Assembly (NCBI GenBank): GCA_021823625.1
Contig: JAKANS010000050.1
Coordinates: 1-35,063 of the forward strand
Reading direction: 5' to 3'
Source: a bacterium
GTDB lineage: Bacteria > Verrucomicrobiota > Verrucomicrobiia > Limisphaerales > J093
DNA length: 35,063 bases
The translations under genes and the position numbers were made by a program. Below, piece by piece: positions 1 through 8,689 of the stretch; the stretch's first letter is position 1, and each line of letters opens with the position of its first letter. The notes under the pieces were generated by a model, which saw only the letters and a program-made list of their open reading frames with translations, had not been told where the DNA came from and did no database searches.

Positions 1-2
1 GC

Positions 3-686
3 GAGCGGGCATTCGACGCGCGGACCGCCTGGGTAACGGTGTGGGCCGCCAAGTGGGAATTGCTCATCCCGGTGGTGGCGCTGGTGGCCTTGTTCAGCGG
101 CTGGGCCACGCCCGTGGAAGCCGCGGCTGTCACCGCCTTTTACGCGTTCATCGTGGAGACGTTCATCTATCGCGACCTGAAGCTGTTCAAAGACGTGCCC
201 CGCGTGATGACCGAATGCGGCCTGCTGGTGGGCGGCGTGCTGCTGATCATCGGCGTGGCGCTGGGCTTCACGTACTACCTGATCGACGCGCAGGTGCCGG
301 ACCGGTGCATCGCGTGGGTGACCGGGGCGGTGAAATCGAAATGGCTCTTCCTGCTGTTGCTGAACCTGTTTCTGCTGCTGGTGGGCGCGCTGATGGAAAT
401 CTACGCCGCCATCGTGGTGGTGGTGCCGCTGCTGGTGCCGATCGGGCTGGCCTTCGGCATCGACCCAGTCCATCTCGGCATCATCTTTCTCGCGAACCTG
501 GAACTCGGTTTCCTCATGCCGCCGGTGGGCATCAACCTGCTGCTGGCGTCGTACCGCTTCAACAAGCCGATCACCGAAGTCACCCGCGCCGCGCTGCCGA
601 TGCTGGCCGTGCTTTTCATCGGCGTGTTGCTCATCACCTACGTCTCGCCGATGACCACGTGGCTGCCGCATCTGTTCAAACGCTGA
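3..686 (+). CDS. TRAP transporter large permease (DctM-like), 3' part
   Basis: C-terminal part of the large membrane subunit of a tripartite ATP-independent periplasmic transporter, which imports carboxylates or similar solutes with a sodium gradient. The frame is open from the window edge, so the first GTG (39) is internal and the gene starts outside. The roughly 228 visible residues contain the family blocks WELLIPVVALVALFSGWATP and, near the end, FLMPPVGINLLLASYRFNKP, with about five hydrophobic helices. It ends normally at TGA 684-686. The substrate-binding and small permease subunits would be expected upstream, outside the window. Family assignment is firm; the substrate cannot be read from this subunit. 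Confidence 0.93.
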   Translation, partial: ERAFDARTAWVTVWAAKWELLIPVVALVALFSGWATPVEAAAVTAFYAFIVETFIYRDLKLFKDVPRVMTECGLLVGGVLLIIGVALGFTYYLIDAQVPDRCIAWVTGAVKSKWLFLLLLNLFLLLVGALMEIYAAIVVVVPLLVPIGLAFGIDPVHLGIIFLANLELGFLMPPVGINLLLASYRFNKPITEVTRAALPMLAVLFIGVLLITYVSPMTTWLPHLFKR

Positions 687-746
687 GCTGCCTGCCCGCA
701 GCGGAACAAACCTTTGCCGCCACGGCCGAAAACTGAACGTCCACCC

Positions 747-1991
747 ATGCGCTCGCGAACGCCCTTGATCCTGTCGCTCGGCCTCAACGCCGTGCTCGCG
801 GCGCTCGCGGTCGCGCAGTGGACCCGGCTGGCACCCGCGTCGCGCCAATCTGCACCCGTCCGCGCTCCGCGGCCCGCGGCACCAGCGGTCGAACCGGCGG
901 TCCGCGAGCCTGCCGCACCCGCCAACGCCCCGCCCCGGCTCGCCTTCAATTGGGCGCGAGTCGAATCCGACGATTACCGGCAGTACATCGCAAATCTGCG
1001 CGTGATCGGTTGTCCCGAACGGTTGATCCGCGACCTGATCGTTCGCGACGTCGATGAGCTTTACGAACGCCGCGAAGCCGCCTTGCCGGCGCCCAGTCAG
1101 CCGCCTTGGGCCAACCGAGACAGCCGGCAAAAGGCGGACGCGCAGAACGCCCTCCCGCGCGCCGCACTGGCGGAGGAAAAGCGCGCCGTGCTCCAGGAAT
1201 TGCTCGGCTTTCCTTGGGAGGGCGAGGCCATCCGGCTCTGCCAAAACGAGGAATTCGTCTGGATTCTGTTCGGCTTTCTCCCCGACGACCCGGCCATGAA
1301 AGCGCTCAGCCTGCCGAAAAGCTACGAACAGGCTTCCGAGCGCATCCGCGCGCAGGCGGATAACATCCTTTTGCCCGCGGACCGCGCGGCTTTGAACGCG
1401 CTCGCGGATCAGTTCGAGGCCGAACTGGCCACGTTGATCGGGCCCAGCCAGGTCGAAGAACTGGAGTTGCGATTCCAAGCCATCTCGGTCCTAAGCGACT
1501 TTCACCTCGACGATCTGGATCTCACCGCGCAACAAGCCCGCGAACTCGCGCGCCTTTCCCGGCTGATCAAAGATCCGATTCGCGAGGATTTCATCCGCGC
1601 CACCAACGTTTCCTCCGACGAGGAAGCGCACCGCCAGCAGGCTTTCAATCGCGAGGTCGCGAAGGTGCTCGGTCCATCGCAGTACGCCGAGTTCGAACGC
1701 GTCCAGGATGGCCGTTACCGCGAGGCGCTGAACTTCAGCCAGCAGCGCAACCTGCCGCGCCCAACCGCCGTCACGGCCTTCGAACTACGCCAGGCCGCCG
1801 AGGACGAAGCCCGGCGAATTCGCGAAACCCAAGGAGTCGAGCCAGCGACACAGCAAGCCCAGCTTGAAGAACTTCAACAGGTCACTGCCGCGGCCATGAC
1901 CACGCTCCTCGGACCGCAAAACATGACCGAGTACCTGAAGCAGCCGGGCGCCTGGCTCAACGAAATCAGCAAACCGCCAGCCCGGCCATGA
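747..1991 (+). CDS. membrane-anchored helical protein, paralogue 1
   Basis: Function not recognised. The 414-residue product has a hydrophobic N-terminal segment (about residues 6-24, signal anchor or signal peptide), a Pro/Ala-rich linker, then a mostly helical, charged, Gln/Glu/Arg-rich body. ATG 747 is chosen because it places the hydrophobic segment at the N-terminus; an upstream in-frame start at 714 adds only a polar leader. A conserved block, YIANLRVIGCPERLIRDLI, recurs in the next gene, as does a later LGPSQYAEFERVQDGRY. The stop overlaps the next start by ATGA (1988-1991), implying translational coupling. Such tandem anchored proteins are, as I recall, common in Verrucomicrobiota, without a known role. 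Confidence 0.8.
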   Translation: MRSRTPLILSLGLNAVLAALAVAQWTRLAPASRQSAPVRAPRPAAPAVEPAVREPAAPANAPPRLAFNWARVESDDYRQYIANLRVIGCPERLIRDLIVRDVDELYERREAALPAPSQPPWANRDSRQKADAQNALPRAALAEEKRAVLQELLGFPWEGEAIRLCQNEEFVWILFGFLPDDPAMKALSLPKSYEQASERIRAQADNILLPADRAALNALADQFEAELATLIGPSQVEELELRFQAISVLSDFHLDDLDLTAQQARELARLSRLIKDPIREDFIRATNVSSDEEAHRQQAFNREVAKVLGPSQYAEFERVQDGRYREALNFSQQRNLPRPTAVTAFELRQAAEDEARRIRETQGVEPATQQAQLEELQQVTAAAMTTLLGPQNMTEYLKQPGAWLNEISKPPARP

Positions 1992-3328
1992 ACGCGCGCC
2001 TTGCCACCACGCTCTCGATTGCGGCGAATGTGGCCCTGGCCGCTGCGCTGTGGTTTGGCCACGCCCGGCCGCGCGCCGTTGTGCCGCCGCCGCGACCGGT
2101 CCGCGCCGCCGCCGCCATCCCGAAGCCTGAACCAGCGCTGGTGCCAGCCCCAGCCACGCCTTCGCCGGCGCCCACGACCACGATTCGCTGGAGCGAAATC
2201 GCTTCGACGAATTTCTTCGCCTACCGCGATAACCTCCGGGCCATCGGTTGCCCGGAAAAGACGGTTCGCGACATCGTCGAATCCGAGATCGCCGCGCACT
2301 TCGCCCGGCTTCGCCGACCGATTCTCGACGCCATCCAGGTCCGGTTTTGGGACGCCGTGGCGAAAGACGGGAAGAATGTCCTCGAAGATGCCAACGACGC
2401 GTTCGACAAACTGAACACCGAGCGTCGCGAGCTGCTGGCCAAGTTACTGGGCAATGCGCCGGAGAACACGGCTGAAACCCTGACCGTCCTGCGGGAAGGC
2501 TGGCAGCGTCGGTACGCCTGGTTGCCCGCGGACAAGCAGGCAGCGCTGATTCAACTCGAAGAGCGTCACTGGCGCGAAGTGCGCGACCTGCAACAGCAAA
2601 TCGCTCAGCGCAAAAACAGGGCTTGGACCGCCGAGGACCACACCCGCCGCCAGCAGATGGTTGATGCCTACCAGCGGACCCGAAAAGAACGGCTCGGCGA
2701 GTTTGCCGGCGAAGACGAGTTGCGCCATTCCAACGTCGCTAACTGGGCGGGGAATCTGATCGGGTTCCAACCTACCGAGGCGGAGTGGCGAGCCGTGGCG
2801 CAAGCACAATTGGACGCGCAGAAGGCGAGTTCCCAATCGGGTACGCAGATGGACCTTGGCATGATGATGCGTTACGGGATGCTACCGGTCGGTGCGAGCG
2901 TCCAGGCCGATGGGACGGTGGTGCTGGCCGACGGGACGAGGTTCAAATTCTCCCCGGGGACCACGCCAAGCTCGGCTCAGCCGGTGGAACTGCAGAGCCA
3001 GATCAATACAATCCTCGGCGCGGACCGTTACGCCGAGTACCAGCGCGCGCAAGACGTCGATTACGAACAAACCCTGCGCGTTACCCGCCGGCTCGGCGTG
3101 GCCGACGACACGGCCACTCAAGCCTGGGAAATCCAGCGCGCCGCCAGTGCCGCCGCCCAGCAACTCCGCGCCAACACCGGCCTCGACGACGCCAGCCGCC
3201 AGGCCGCGCTGGGTGAGGTCGCCCGCGAAGCCGACCGCTCCCTGCGCACCGCCTTGGGCGAGGCCGGTTTCACCACCTATCGCGAATACGCAGGCGGCTG
3301 GATGAAGGTCCTTACCAGCGGCCAGTGA
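1988..3328 (+). CDS. membrane-anchored helical protein, paralogue 2
   Basis: Function not recognised. This 446-residue paralogue of the preceding gene is coupled to it by ATGA. It has an N-terminal hydrophobic segment (about residues 7-23), a Pro/Ala-rich linker to about residue 60, then a helical body. Shared blocks are FAYRDNLRAIGCPEKTVRDI near residue 80 and LGADRYAEYQRAQDVDYEQT near residue 340. A Gly/Met/Asp-containing segment around residues 280-320 (GMLPVGASVQADGTVVLADG) is absent from paralogue 1. The N-terminus suggests anchoring in the inner membrane with the body in the periplasm. The pair probably arose by local duplication and works together; this is inference. Confidence 0.8.
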   Translation: MNARLATTLSIAANVALAAALWFGHARPRAVVPPPRPVRAAAAIPKPEPALVPAPATPSPAPTTTIRWSEIASTNFFAYRDNLRAIGCPEKTVRDIVESEIAAHFARLRRPILDAIQVRFWDAVAKDGKNVLEDANDAFDKLNTERRELLAKLLGNAPENTAETLTVLREGWQRRYAWLPADKQAALIQLEERHWREVRDLQQQIAQRKNRAWTAEDHTRRQQMVDAYQRTRKERLGEFAGEDELRHSNVANWAGNLIGFQPTEAEWRAVAQAQLDAQKASSQSGTQMDLGMMMRYGMLPVGASVQADGTVVLADGTRFKFSPGTTPSSAQPVELQSQINTILGADRYAEYQRAQDVDYEQTLRVTRRLGVADDTATQAWEIQRAASAAAQQLRANTGLDDASRQAALGEVAREADRSLRTALGEAGFTTYREYAGGWMKVLTSGQ

Positions 3329-3345
3329 TCCTTGCCGGGTAACGT

Positions 3346-3931
3346 TCAGGTGCGCTTCACCCGCCGCCAGGCTCCGAAACCGCAAAGCCCCAAACCGGCG
3401 ATCAAGGCATAGGCCCCCGGCTCGGGCACCGGCACGAGGAATCCGCGAATTTCACCTCCTGGCGCGAAGGTAGTATGGATGTTCAGATACGCTTTGCCGT
3501 CGCCCAAGGCAGCCGCGAGTGCCGCTTCCGCACTCGCGGCGGTTCCACCATTGGACGTGATGAATGACGAGTTGAAGCTCAAGGGATCGGTCAGGTCGAA
3601 GGTGTGAGAGCAAGTACCACTGGTCACACCAAGCGGAAACCCAGTGAAGGTTGGAAGCTGAGTAGCCACCCCGGCAGTCCCGGTGCCTGCGGTCGCGGTG
3701 GCCGCATGAATGTGCGAAGCGGTCGTGGTGCCAAGCAGATCGCTAAAGCTGACGATCACGCCCAGCATGTGCGTAACCGAATCGTAGGCCACCGTGGCAA
3801 GTCCAGTCCCCGGTGAAGCATTGGGGAGGATCTTCGGCGGCTTCCGACAACGAGGCGGGGGTGACAAGAACCGACGCGTGCCCGAGGCCGCTCAAGGCGA
3901 CGATGGCTGGTAGCAGAAGCGTGGTTTTCAT
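3346..3931 (-). pseudogene. CHRD-domain PEP-CTERM protein, frameshifted
   Basis: Exported protein with a CHRD domain and a C-terminal PEP-CTERM sorting signal, normally processed by an exosortase. The signal peptide (MKTTLLLPAIVALSGLGHAS, ATG at 3931) and the start of CHRD (LSEAAEDPP) lie in one frame; the rest (NASPGTGLATVAYDS to the end) lies in another. Removing one base from the run of four G at 3823-3826 joins them into EDPPNASPGTG, the expected CHRD reading, giving about 194 residues. The tail shows VPEPGAYALIAGLGLCGFGA followed by the basic WRRVKRT, a standard PEP-CTERM. Either a sequencing error in a short homopolymer or a real frameshift; the rest looks intact, so decay would be recent. 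Confidence 0.8.
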
Positions 3932-4181
3932 GGAATCGATTCGTGGTGGCTGGGTTTGGTGCGGGACGTGACCGTGATTGCGCTATCTGATTTAAGTTAT
4001 TTCTATCACTGAACGTCCAATAAGGTAAGCACCGAAGCGGGCGCGTCAAGGGGACTTCGCGCCGAAGGCGCTTGGACAAGCAAGGGCAGGCGGTCGGTTT
4101 GAGCCAGACCGCAGTGACGGAAAAGGCGGGCGCTTGAAGCGCAAGCGGAGGCTGGCAAGCCGTTGAAAAACGCCCTTTCCC

Positions 4182-4207
4182 GTAGCAGCCAGCGTAAGCT
4201 GGCTCAC
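4182..4207 (+). repeat. REP-like hairpin, copy 1
   Basis: AGCCAGC-GTAA-GCTGGCT forms a perfect 7-bp stem with a GTAA loop, preceded by GTAGC. The same pattern with changed but still paired stem bases occurs in inverted orientation at 4233-4257. That pairing conservation suggests a structured repeat family rather than chance. Confidence 0.6.
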
Positions 4208-4232
4208 ATCGCCTTGGAAAACGGCCAATTCC

Positions 4233-4257
4233 AGAACCGACTTACGTCGGCTGCCAC
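4233..4257 (-). repeat. REP-like hairpin, copy 2 (inverted)
   Basis: Read on the minus strand this is GTGGCAGCCGACGTAAGTCGG, with stem CCGAC/GTCGG and loop GTAA. It aligns with copy 1 (GTAGCAGCCAGCGTAAGCTGG): the AGC/GCT stem pairs of copy 1 are replaced by GAC/GTC, so pairing is kept. It lies just downstream of the recN stop codon on the recN strand, but the U-tract expected of an intrinsic terminator is missing. Confidence 0.6.
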
Positions 4258-4272
4258 TTTTTTAACGAGCTG

Positions 4273-5964
4273 CTAGCGCGCGGCGGCGGTCGTCAGCAGC
4301 GCCTGCGCGTGGCGGCGCGCGGCATCGCTCTGGCCGCCCAACATGCGGGCCAGTTCGGTCACGCGATCGCCGTCGCCGAGCCGTTGCATGTGCGTGGCCG
4401 TGCGGCCGGCGCGGACTTCCTTGGTCACGCAAAAATGCACGTCCGCCGCCGCCGCCACCTGCGGCAAGTGGGTCACGCAAAACACCTGCCGCCGGCGCGC
4501 GATCTGGCGCATCTTGTCGCCCACGGCGTGGGCCGTCTCGCCGCCGACGTTGGCATCGACTTCGTCGAAGACGAGCACGGGGATTTCGTCCACCGCGGCC
4601 AGCACGGTTTTCAAGGCCAACATCACCCGCGCCATTTCGCCGGACGACGCGATGGCCCGCAGCGGGCGTGCCGGCTCGCCCGGATTGGGCGCGAACTGGA
4701 ACTCGACAGTGTCGAAGCCAGTGGCCGGAATCGGCGCGGCCGAGTCGTCCGCAGGTAGAGCGGTGGTCAACGCCACGTCGAAATGGCTTTGCCGGAAACC
4801 GAGGTCGCCGAGTTGTTTGGTGACCGCCTTGGCCAGCTTGGGAATCAGTTCGCGGCGGGCGGTGGTAAGCTTGCGGCCGGCGGTGGCGAGTTGGCGGTCC
4901 AGTGCAGCCAACTCCTCATTGAGCCGCTGCAACTCGGCGTCGCGCGATTCGAGCTGGCGCAACCGGCGGGCCGCGTCTTCGCCAAACTCGATCACGGCCG
5001 CGAGCGTGGCACCGTATTTGCGCTTGAGGCTTTGGATCAGGTTGAGCCGTTCTTCCAAGCCTTGCAGTCGCTCTGGATCGACTTCGACACGATCGAGGTA
5101 ACGCGTCAGATCGCTCTGCAAATCCCGGATGGCGGCGACGGTTTGCTCGTGCGCGGTGGCCAGGGGCTGGGCGTCAGGATCTACGCGCTGGATTTCCTGG
5201 AGCAAACGGCCAACGGCGCCGGCCTGGTTCAAGACCGAGGCCTCGTCTTCGCCGAGCAAGTTCAAAGCAGCCTGGCCGAGTTGCAGCAGCTTCGTGGCGT
5301 TGCTGGCGCGCTGGTGCTCGTGCTCCAACTCGGCCTCCTCGTCGGCGCGGAGGCTCGCGTCGGCGATCTCGCTGACCTGGAAGCGGAGCAGGTCGAGTTG
5401 TTGCGCATAGGTGCGCTCGTCCACGATCAACGCGGCCTTTTGCGTGTCGAGTTCGCGGCGGCGGGCGACCCGTTCACCGAAGGCGCTGACCGGCGGTTGC
5501 AGACCGCCGAACGCGTCGAGGATCGCGAGTTGCCGGGCCGGGTGCAGCAGCGATTGGTGATCGTGCGGGCCGTGGACATCGACCAGCCAGTCGCCGATCT
5601 CGGCCAGCGTGGCGAGCGTGGTGGGGGTGCCGTTGACGAACTGGCGGTTCGCGCCCGCGGCCGTGAAAGTGCGCTTGAGCAGGAGTTGCCAGTCCTCGCA
5701 CGGCTCGCACCCGTTGTCGGCCAGCACCGCTTGGAATCCGGCCCCAAGACCGCGGGTATCGAACACCGCCTCGACCGTGCAGGCGTCCTCGCCGGCGCGG
5801 ATCAACGTGCGGTCGGCGCGCGCGCCCAGCAACAGATCGAGCGCGCCCAGGACGATGGACTTGCCGGCGCCGGTTTCGCCGGTGACGACCACCAGCCCGG
5901 GCGGGAACTCGAGGGTGAGGTCGGTCACCAACGCGAGGTTGCGGATGCGCAGCGTGGCGAGCAT
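4273..5964 (-). CDS. recN: DNA repair protein RecN
   Basis: SMC-like cytoplasmic ATPase acting at double-strand breaks in recombinational repair. The 563-residue product is the usual length. The start is set at ATG 5962-5964 (MLATLRIRNLALV) because homologues begin there; the frame stays open upstream but that part overlaps the divergent gene. Visible motifs are Walker A GETGAGKS (29-36), a RecN-type block VDVHGPHDHQSLL (128-140, usually HGQHEHQ), a coiled coil at about 160-380, ABC signature SSGEMARVMLALK (440-452), Walker B VLVFDEVDANVGG (463-475) and the H-loop CVTHLPQVAA. It is divergent from the MBL hydrolase across 73 bases that must hold both promoters. Confidence 0.96.
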   Translation of the reverse strand: MLATLRIRNLALVTDLTLEFPPGLVVVTGETGAGKSIVLGALDLLLGARADRTLIRAGEDACTVEAVFDTRGLGAGFQAVLADNGCEPCEDWQLLLKRTFTAAGANRQFVNGTPTTLATLAEIGDWLVDVHGPHDHQSLLHPARQLAILDAFGGLQPPVSAFGERVARRRELDTQKAALIVDERTYAQQLDLLRFQVSEIADASLRADEEAELEHEHQRASNATKLLQLGQAALNLLGEDEASVLNQAGAVGRLLQEIQRVDPDAQPLATAHEQTVAAIRDLQSDLTRYLDRVEVDPERLQGLEERLNLIQSLKRKYGATLAAVIEFGEDAARRLRQLESRDAELQRLNEELAALDRQLATAGRKLTTARRELIPKLAKAVTKQLGDLGFRQSHFDVALTTALPADDSAAPIPATGFDTVEFQFAPNPGEPARPLRAIASSGEMARVMLALKTVLAAVDEIPVLVFDEVDANVGGETAHAVGDKMRQIARRRQVFCVTHLPQVAAAADVHFCVTKEVRAGRTATHMQRLGDGDRVTELARMLGGQSDAARRHAQALLTTAAAR

Positions 5965-6037
5965 GGCGATTTCGTTGGCGGCGAATTTGGCGGCAATGTT
6001 AGCGTGACGCAAAACGAAACTGGCAGCGCGGCAAAGC

Positions 6038-6838
6038 ATGGCGTTTACCTTCACTTTCCTTGGCTCGGGCACCTCGCAGGGGGTGCCGCTCATCGGCAAA
6101 TCCTACCCGCCGGAGTTTCTGGCCAATCCCAAAAACCACCGCACCCGCCCGTCCATTTACGTCGCCACCGACCAGGTCAAGCTCGTGGTCGATACGACGC
6201 CGGAGTTCCGGCTCCAAATCCTACGCGAGGACATCCGCTGGCTGGACGCGGTGCTGGTGACGCACGGTCACGCGGACCACATCATGGGCATGGACGATTG
6301 CCGGCGGTTCTGCGACCTGCGGCGCGGCACCTTGCCGATCTACGCCTCGGAGGTGACGATGCAGGCGCTGCGCCGGGTATTCCAATACGCCTTCGCGGAC
6401 GGGCCGATCCCGGACGGCTACTTCAAGCCCGAGCCGCATCTCATCGCCGGTCCGTTCACGCTGGGCGATCTGCACATCACGCCGCTCGACCTCCCGCACG
6501 GGCGCATCACCACCACTGGGCTGCTGTTCAGCCAGGGGGGGCGCAAACGGCTGGCGTATTTGAGCGACTGCAAGGAAGTGCCGCCCGCCGCGCTGGAGAC
6601 GGTGCGCGGCGTGGAAGTCGCGGTGCTCGATGCACTCCGGCGCGAACCGCATCCCACGCACATGTGCCTCGACGAAGCCTTGACCGCAACCCGGCGCATC
6701 GGCGCCGCACGCACCTATTTCACGCATCTCACGCACGGTTTCGACCATGACCGCGATCAGGCCGAGTTGCCGACCGGCGTCTGGCTGGCTTACGATGGGT
6801 TGAAGATCGACTTGGAGGAACACGTCCCAAACACATGA
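6038..6838 (+). CDS. MBL-fold metal-dependent hydrolase, PhnP-like
   Basis: Cytoplasmic metallo-beta-lactamase-fold protein of the PhnP-like group, probably a phosphodiesterase or nuclease-type hydrolase. It starts with the group signature [16 protein letters not shown]. The metal motif THGHADH occupies residues 75-81 (His76, His78, Asp80, His81), followed by further ligand candidates at LPHGR (His154), SDCKE (Asp177) and [10 protein letters not shown] (about 230-236). At 266 residues it is near the usual length. The stop overlaps the next start by ATGA (6835-6838), so it is coupled to the TIGR03790 gene. The physiological substrate cannot be inferred. Confidence 0.9.
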   Translation: MAFTFTFLGSGTSQGVPLIGKSYPPEFLANPKNHRTRPSIYVATDQVKLVVDTTPEFRLQILREDIRWLDAVLVTHGHADHIMGMDDCRRFCDLRRGTLPIYASEVTMQALRRVFQYAFADGPIPDGYFKPEPHLIAGPFTLGDLHITPLDLPHGRITTTGLLFSQGGRKRLAYLSDCKEVPPAALETVRGVEVAVLDALRREPHPTHMCLDEALTATRRIGAARTYFTHLTHGFDHDRDQAELPTGVWLAYDGLKIDLEEHVPNT

Positions 6839-8589
6839 TTTTGCGAAGGTTGTTCCCGACCCGCTGCGACCGTCTCGTGCCAGTCCTGCGTCGCCGCGCA
6901 CTGGGTTTGCTGGCGCTGCTTTTAAGCGCCGCCGGGGTTTGGCCGGCCTGGTCCGCGGGCGCCGGCGACGAGGTGGTGGTGATCTACAACCTCGACTTCG
7001 CGCCGGACTCGCGGGTCGTGGCCGAGCATTACGCGAAGCAGCGGGGGGTGCCGGCCAAGAACCTCATCGGCCTGACACTGCTCCGCAGTGAAGACATTTC
7101 CCGCGCGGCCTTCCGCGACAGCCTGCAACGGCCCCTGGTCCGCGAGTTGGAAAGCCGCGGGCTCGCGCGGTTTCAAGAACGACTGATCCCCGCCAAGGAA
7201 GGCGCACCGGGCGGCGTGGCGCGGGTGCTCACCGAATCCAAGGTGCGCTACCTCGTGCTGGCTTACGGCGTGCCGCTGCGGATCGACGCGGACCCCAAGT
7301 TGGACGAGGACGTGCCGGAGAATCTGCCCGCGGCGCTGCGCCGCAACGAGGCCGCCGTGGACAGCGAACTCGCCGCGCTGCCCTTGTTGGAACAAAAGGC
7401 GCCCGTGACCGGCCCGTTGCGGAATCCGTTCTGCGGCACCACGAATTTCGCGGCCCTGCACCCCACCAACGGCCTGTTTCTGGTGACGCGCCTGGACGGG
7501 CCGTCCCAGCGCATCGCCTCCGAACTCGTGGACAAAGCGATGCAAGCGGAAACCAACGGCCTGTGGGGGCGCGCCTATTTCGACACCCGCGGCCTCACGA
7601 ACGGCCCGTACGCGAACGGCGACGAATGGATTCGCCAGGCGTACCTCGTGGTGCGACGGCAGGGCTTCGAGTCGATCCTGGATCCGCAACCGGCAACCTT
7701 CCCGGCGTCGTTTCCGATGCCGCAAATCGCGATCTATGCCGGCTGGTACGACGGCGCGGTATCCGGACCGTTCACGCGCAACCCGGTCGAGTTCATGCCG
7801 GGGGCGATCGCCTACCACCTGCATTCGTTCAGCGCCCGCACGATCCGCAGCGCGACGGCCAACTGGGTGGGACCGTTCCTGGCCAAGGGCGTCACCGCGA
7901 CGATGGGCTGCGTGGCCGAGCCGTATCTGGACCTCACGCCGCACGTGGGCGTGTTCTTCAACGACCTGATCGCGGTCGGTGGCAACTTCGCCGAAGCCGC
8001 CTACGCTTCGCAGCCGGTCTTGTCTTGGCAGACCACCCTCGTCGGCGACCCGCTTTATCGCCCGATGGCCCGGCCGCCGCAGGAACTCCACGAAGACCTC
8101 GAACGCCGGAAGAGTGACCTCCTCGCCTGGTCGCACCTGCGGGTCGTGGACTTGAACCTGGCCACCGGCGCTCCGCCCCAGGCGATGATCGATTATCTGA
8201 AGGCCTTGCCGCTGACGAAGGAAAGCGCGGTGCTGGCCGAAAAGCTCGCGGATTTGCAGATCCTCAGCAATCCGGGCGCGGCGATCCGGTCGTACCAGGC
8301 AGCGCTCAAACTGAAGCCGTCGCCCAACGAAAAGCTCCAGCTCCAGTTCACGTTGATGCAGGCGCTGGCCCGCGCGGGACGCGAGGCCGAGGCGCTCAAG
8401 ATTTACGACGACTTTTTCGCCGCCAACCCGCGCTACCCGGACCTGATCGCGTTCTACCAGGAAGCCTTGGCACTGGCGAAAAAGGTGGGCGATACCCGGC
8501 GGGTCGAACGTTACGAAGGCGAGACCGTGCGCCTCACGCCGCAACTGCCGGCGAGCGCCACCAACGAGGTGCGTCTGCCCGGCCCCTGA
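6835..8589 (+). CDS. TIGR03790-family protein with TPR-like C-terminus
   Basis: Exported protein of the uncharacterised TIGR03790 family. Residues 1-43 form a signal peptide with a long basic leader before [19 protein letters not shown]. The conserved core follows: [20 protein letters not shown], then the region where the family meets its substrate, [14 protein letters not shown], then [11 protein letters not shown] and a C-terminal part of the core ending in [16 protein letters not shown]. The last 150 residues have helical repeats resembling tetratricopeptide motifs ([40 protein letters not shown]). It is translationally coupled to the MBL hydrolase. No biochemical role is known to me. Confidence 0.85.
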   Translation: MILRRLFPTRCDRLVPVLRRRALGLLALLLSAAGVWPAWSAGAGDEVVVIYNLDFAPDSRVVAEHYAKQRGVPAKNLIGLTLLRSEDISRAAFRDSLQRPLVRELESRGLARFQERLIPAKEGAPGGVARVLTESKVRYLVLAYGVPLRIDADPKLDEDVPENLPAALRRNEAAVDSELAALPLLEQKAPVTGPLRNPFCGTTNFAALHPTNGLFLVTRLDGPSQRIASELVDKAMQAETNGLWGRAYFDTRGLTNGPYANGDEWIRQAYLVVRRQGFESILDPQPATFPASFPMPQIAIYAGWYDGAVSGPFTRNPVEFMPGAIAYHLHSFSARTIRSATANWVGPFLAKGVTATMGCVAEPYLDLTPHVGVFFNDLIAVGGNFAEAAYASQPVLSWQTTLVGDPLYRPMARPPQELHEDLERRKSDLLAWSHLRVVDLNLATGAPPQAMIDYLKALPLTKESAVLAEKLADLQILSNPGAAIRSYQAALKLKPSPNEKLQLQFTLMQALARAGREAEALKIYDDFFAANPRYPDLIAFYQEALALAKKVGDTRRVERYEGETVRLTPQLPASATNEVRLPGP

Positions 8590-8605
8590 ACCGCACAAAC
8601 GCGAG

Positions 8606-8636
8606 GCACCAGGCCTATGCCTGACTCGGCTGGTGC
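8606..8636. repeat. hairpin between convergent genes
   Basis: GCACCAG (8606-8612) pairs with CTGGTGC (8630-8636), giving a 7-bp stem with a 17-base loop. It lies 17 bases after the TIGR03790 stop. There is no T-run on the + strand, so it is not a classical intrinsic terminator. Confidence 0.4.
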
Positions 8637-8642
8637 AAATTC

Positions 8643-8658
8643 TGTCGCAATTGCGACA
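8643..8658. repeat. 16-bp perfect palindrome
   Basis: TGTCGCAATTGCGACA is fully self-complementary and sits between the convergent TIGR03790 and histidine kinase genes. It could be a protein-binding site or part of a bidirectional 3' structure. It is followed by AAAA on the + strand and by GAATTTGC on the - strand, so terminator function is not supported. Confidence 0.45.
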
Positions 8659-8689
8659 AAATGTGTGCACACCACCGCAACCGCCAACC

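Larger units (their letters stand above)
3932..4272. other. intergenic spacer with many hairpins
   Basis: No credible gene between the CHRD gene and recN; both run on the minus strand. The first 90 bases are relatively AT-rich and probably carry the CHRD promoter, but I cannot fix its boxes. From about 4050 the spacer is full of short inverted repeats: GCGCTT-G-AAGCGC (4130-4142), GCGGTC...GACCGC (4090-4112) and the two related tetraloop hairpins listed separately. A run of six T lies at 4258-4263. Confidence 0.6.

Noticed and set aside
3932..4272. CRISPR array or tRNA in the hairpin-rich spacer
   Set aside because: Repeats are only two, inverted and imperfect, without regular spacers; no cloverleaf could be drawn.
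8643..8658. Intrinsic terminator for the convergent genes
   Set aside because: Perfect palindrome, but no T-run follows it in either direction.
6922..8670. 582-residue open frame on - opposite the TIGR03790 gene
   Set aside because: Shadow frame; the + strand protein has a signal peptide, conserved family blocks and coupling to its upstream gene.
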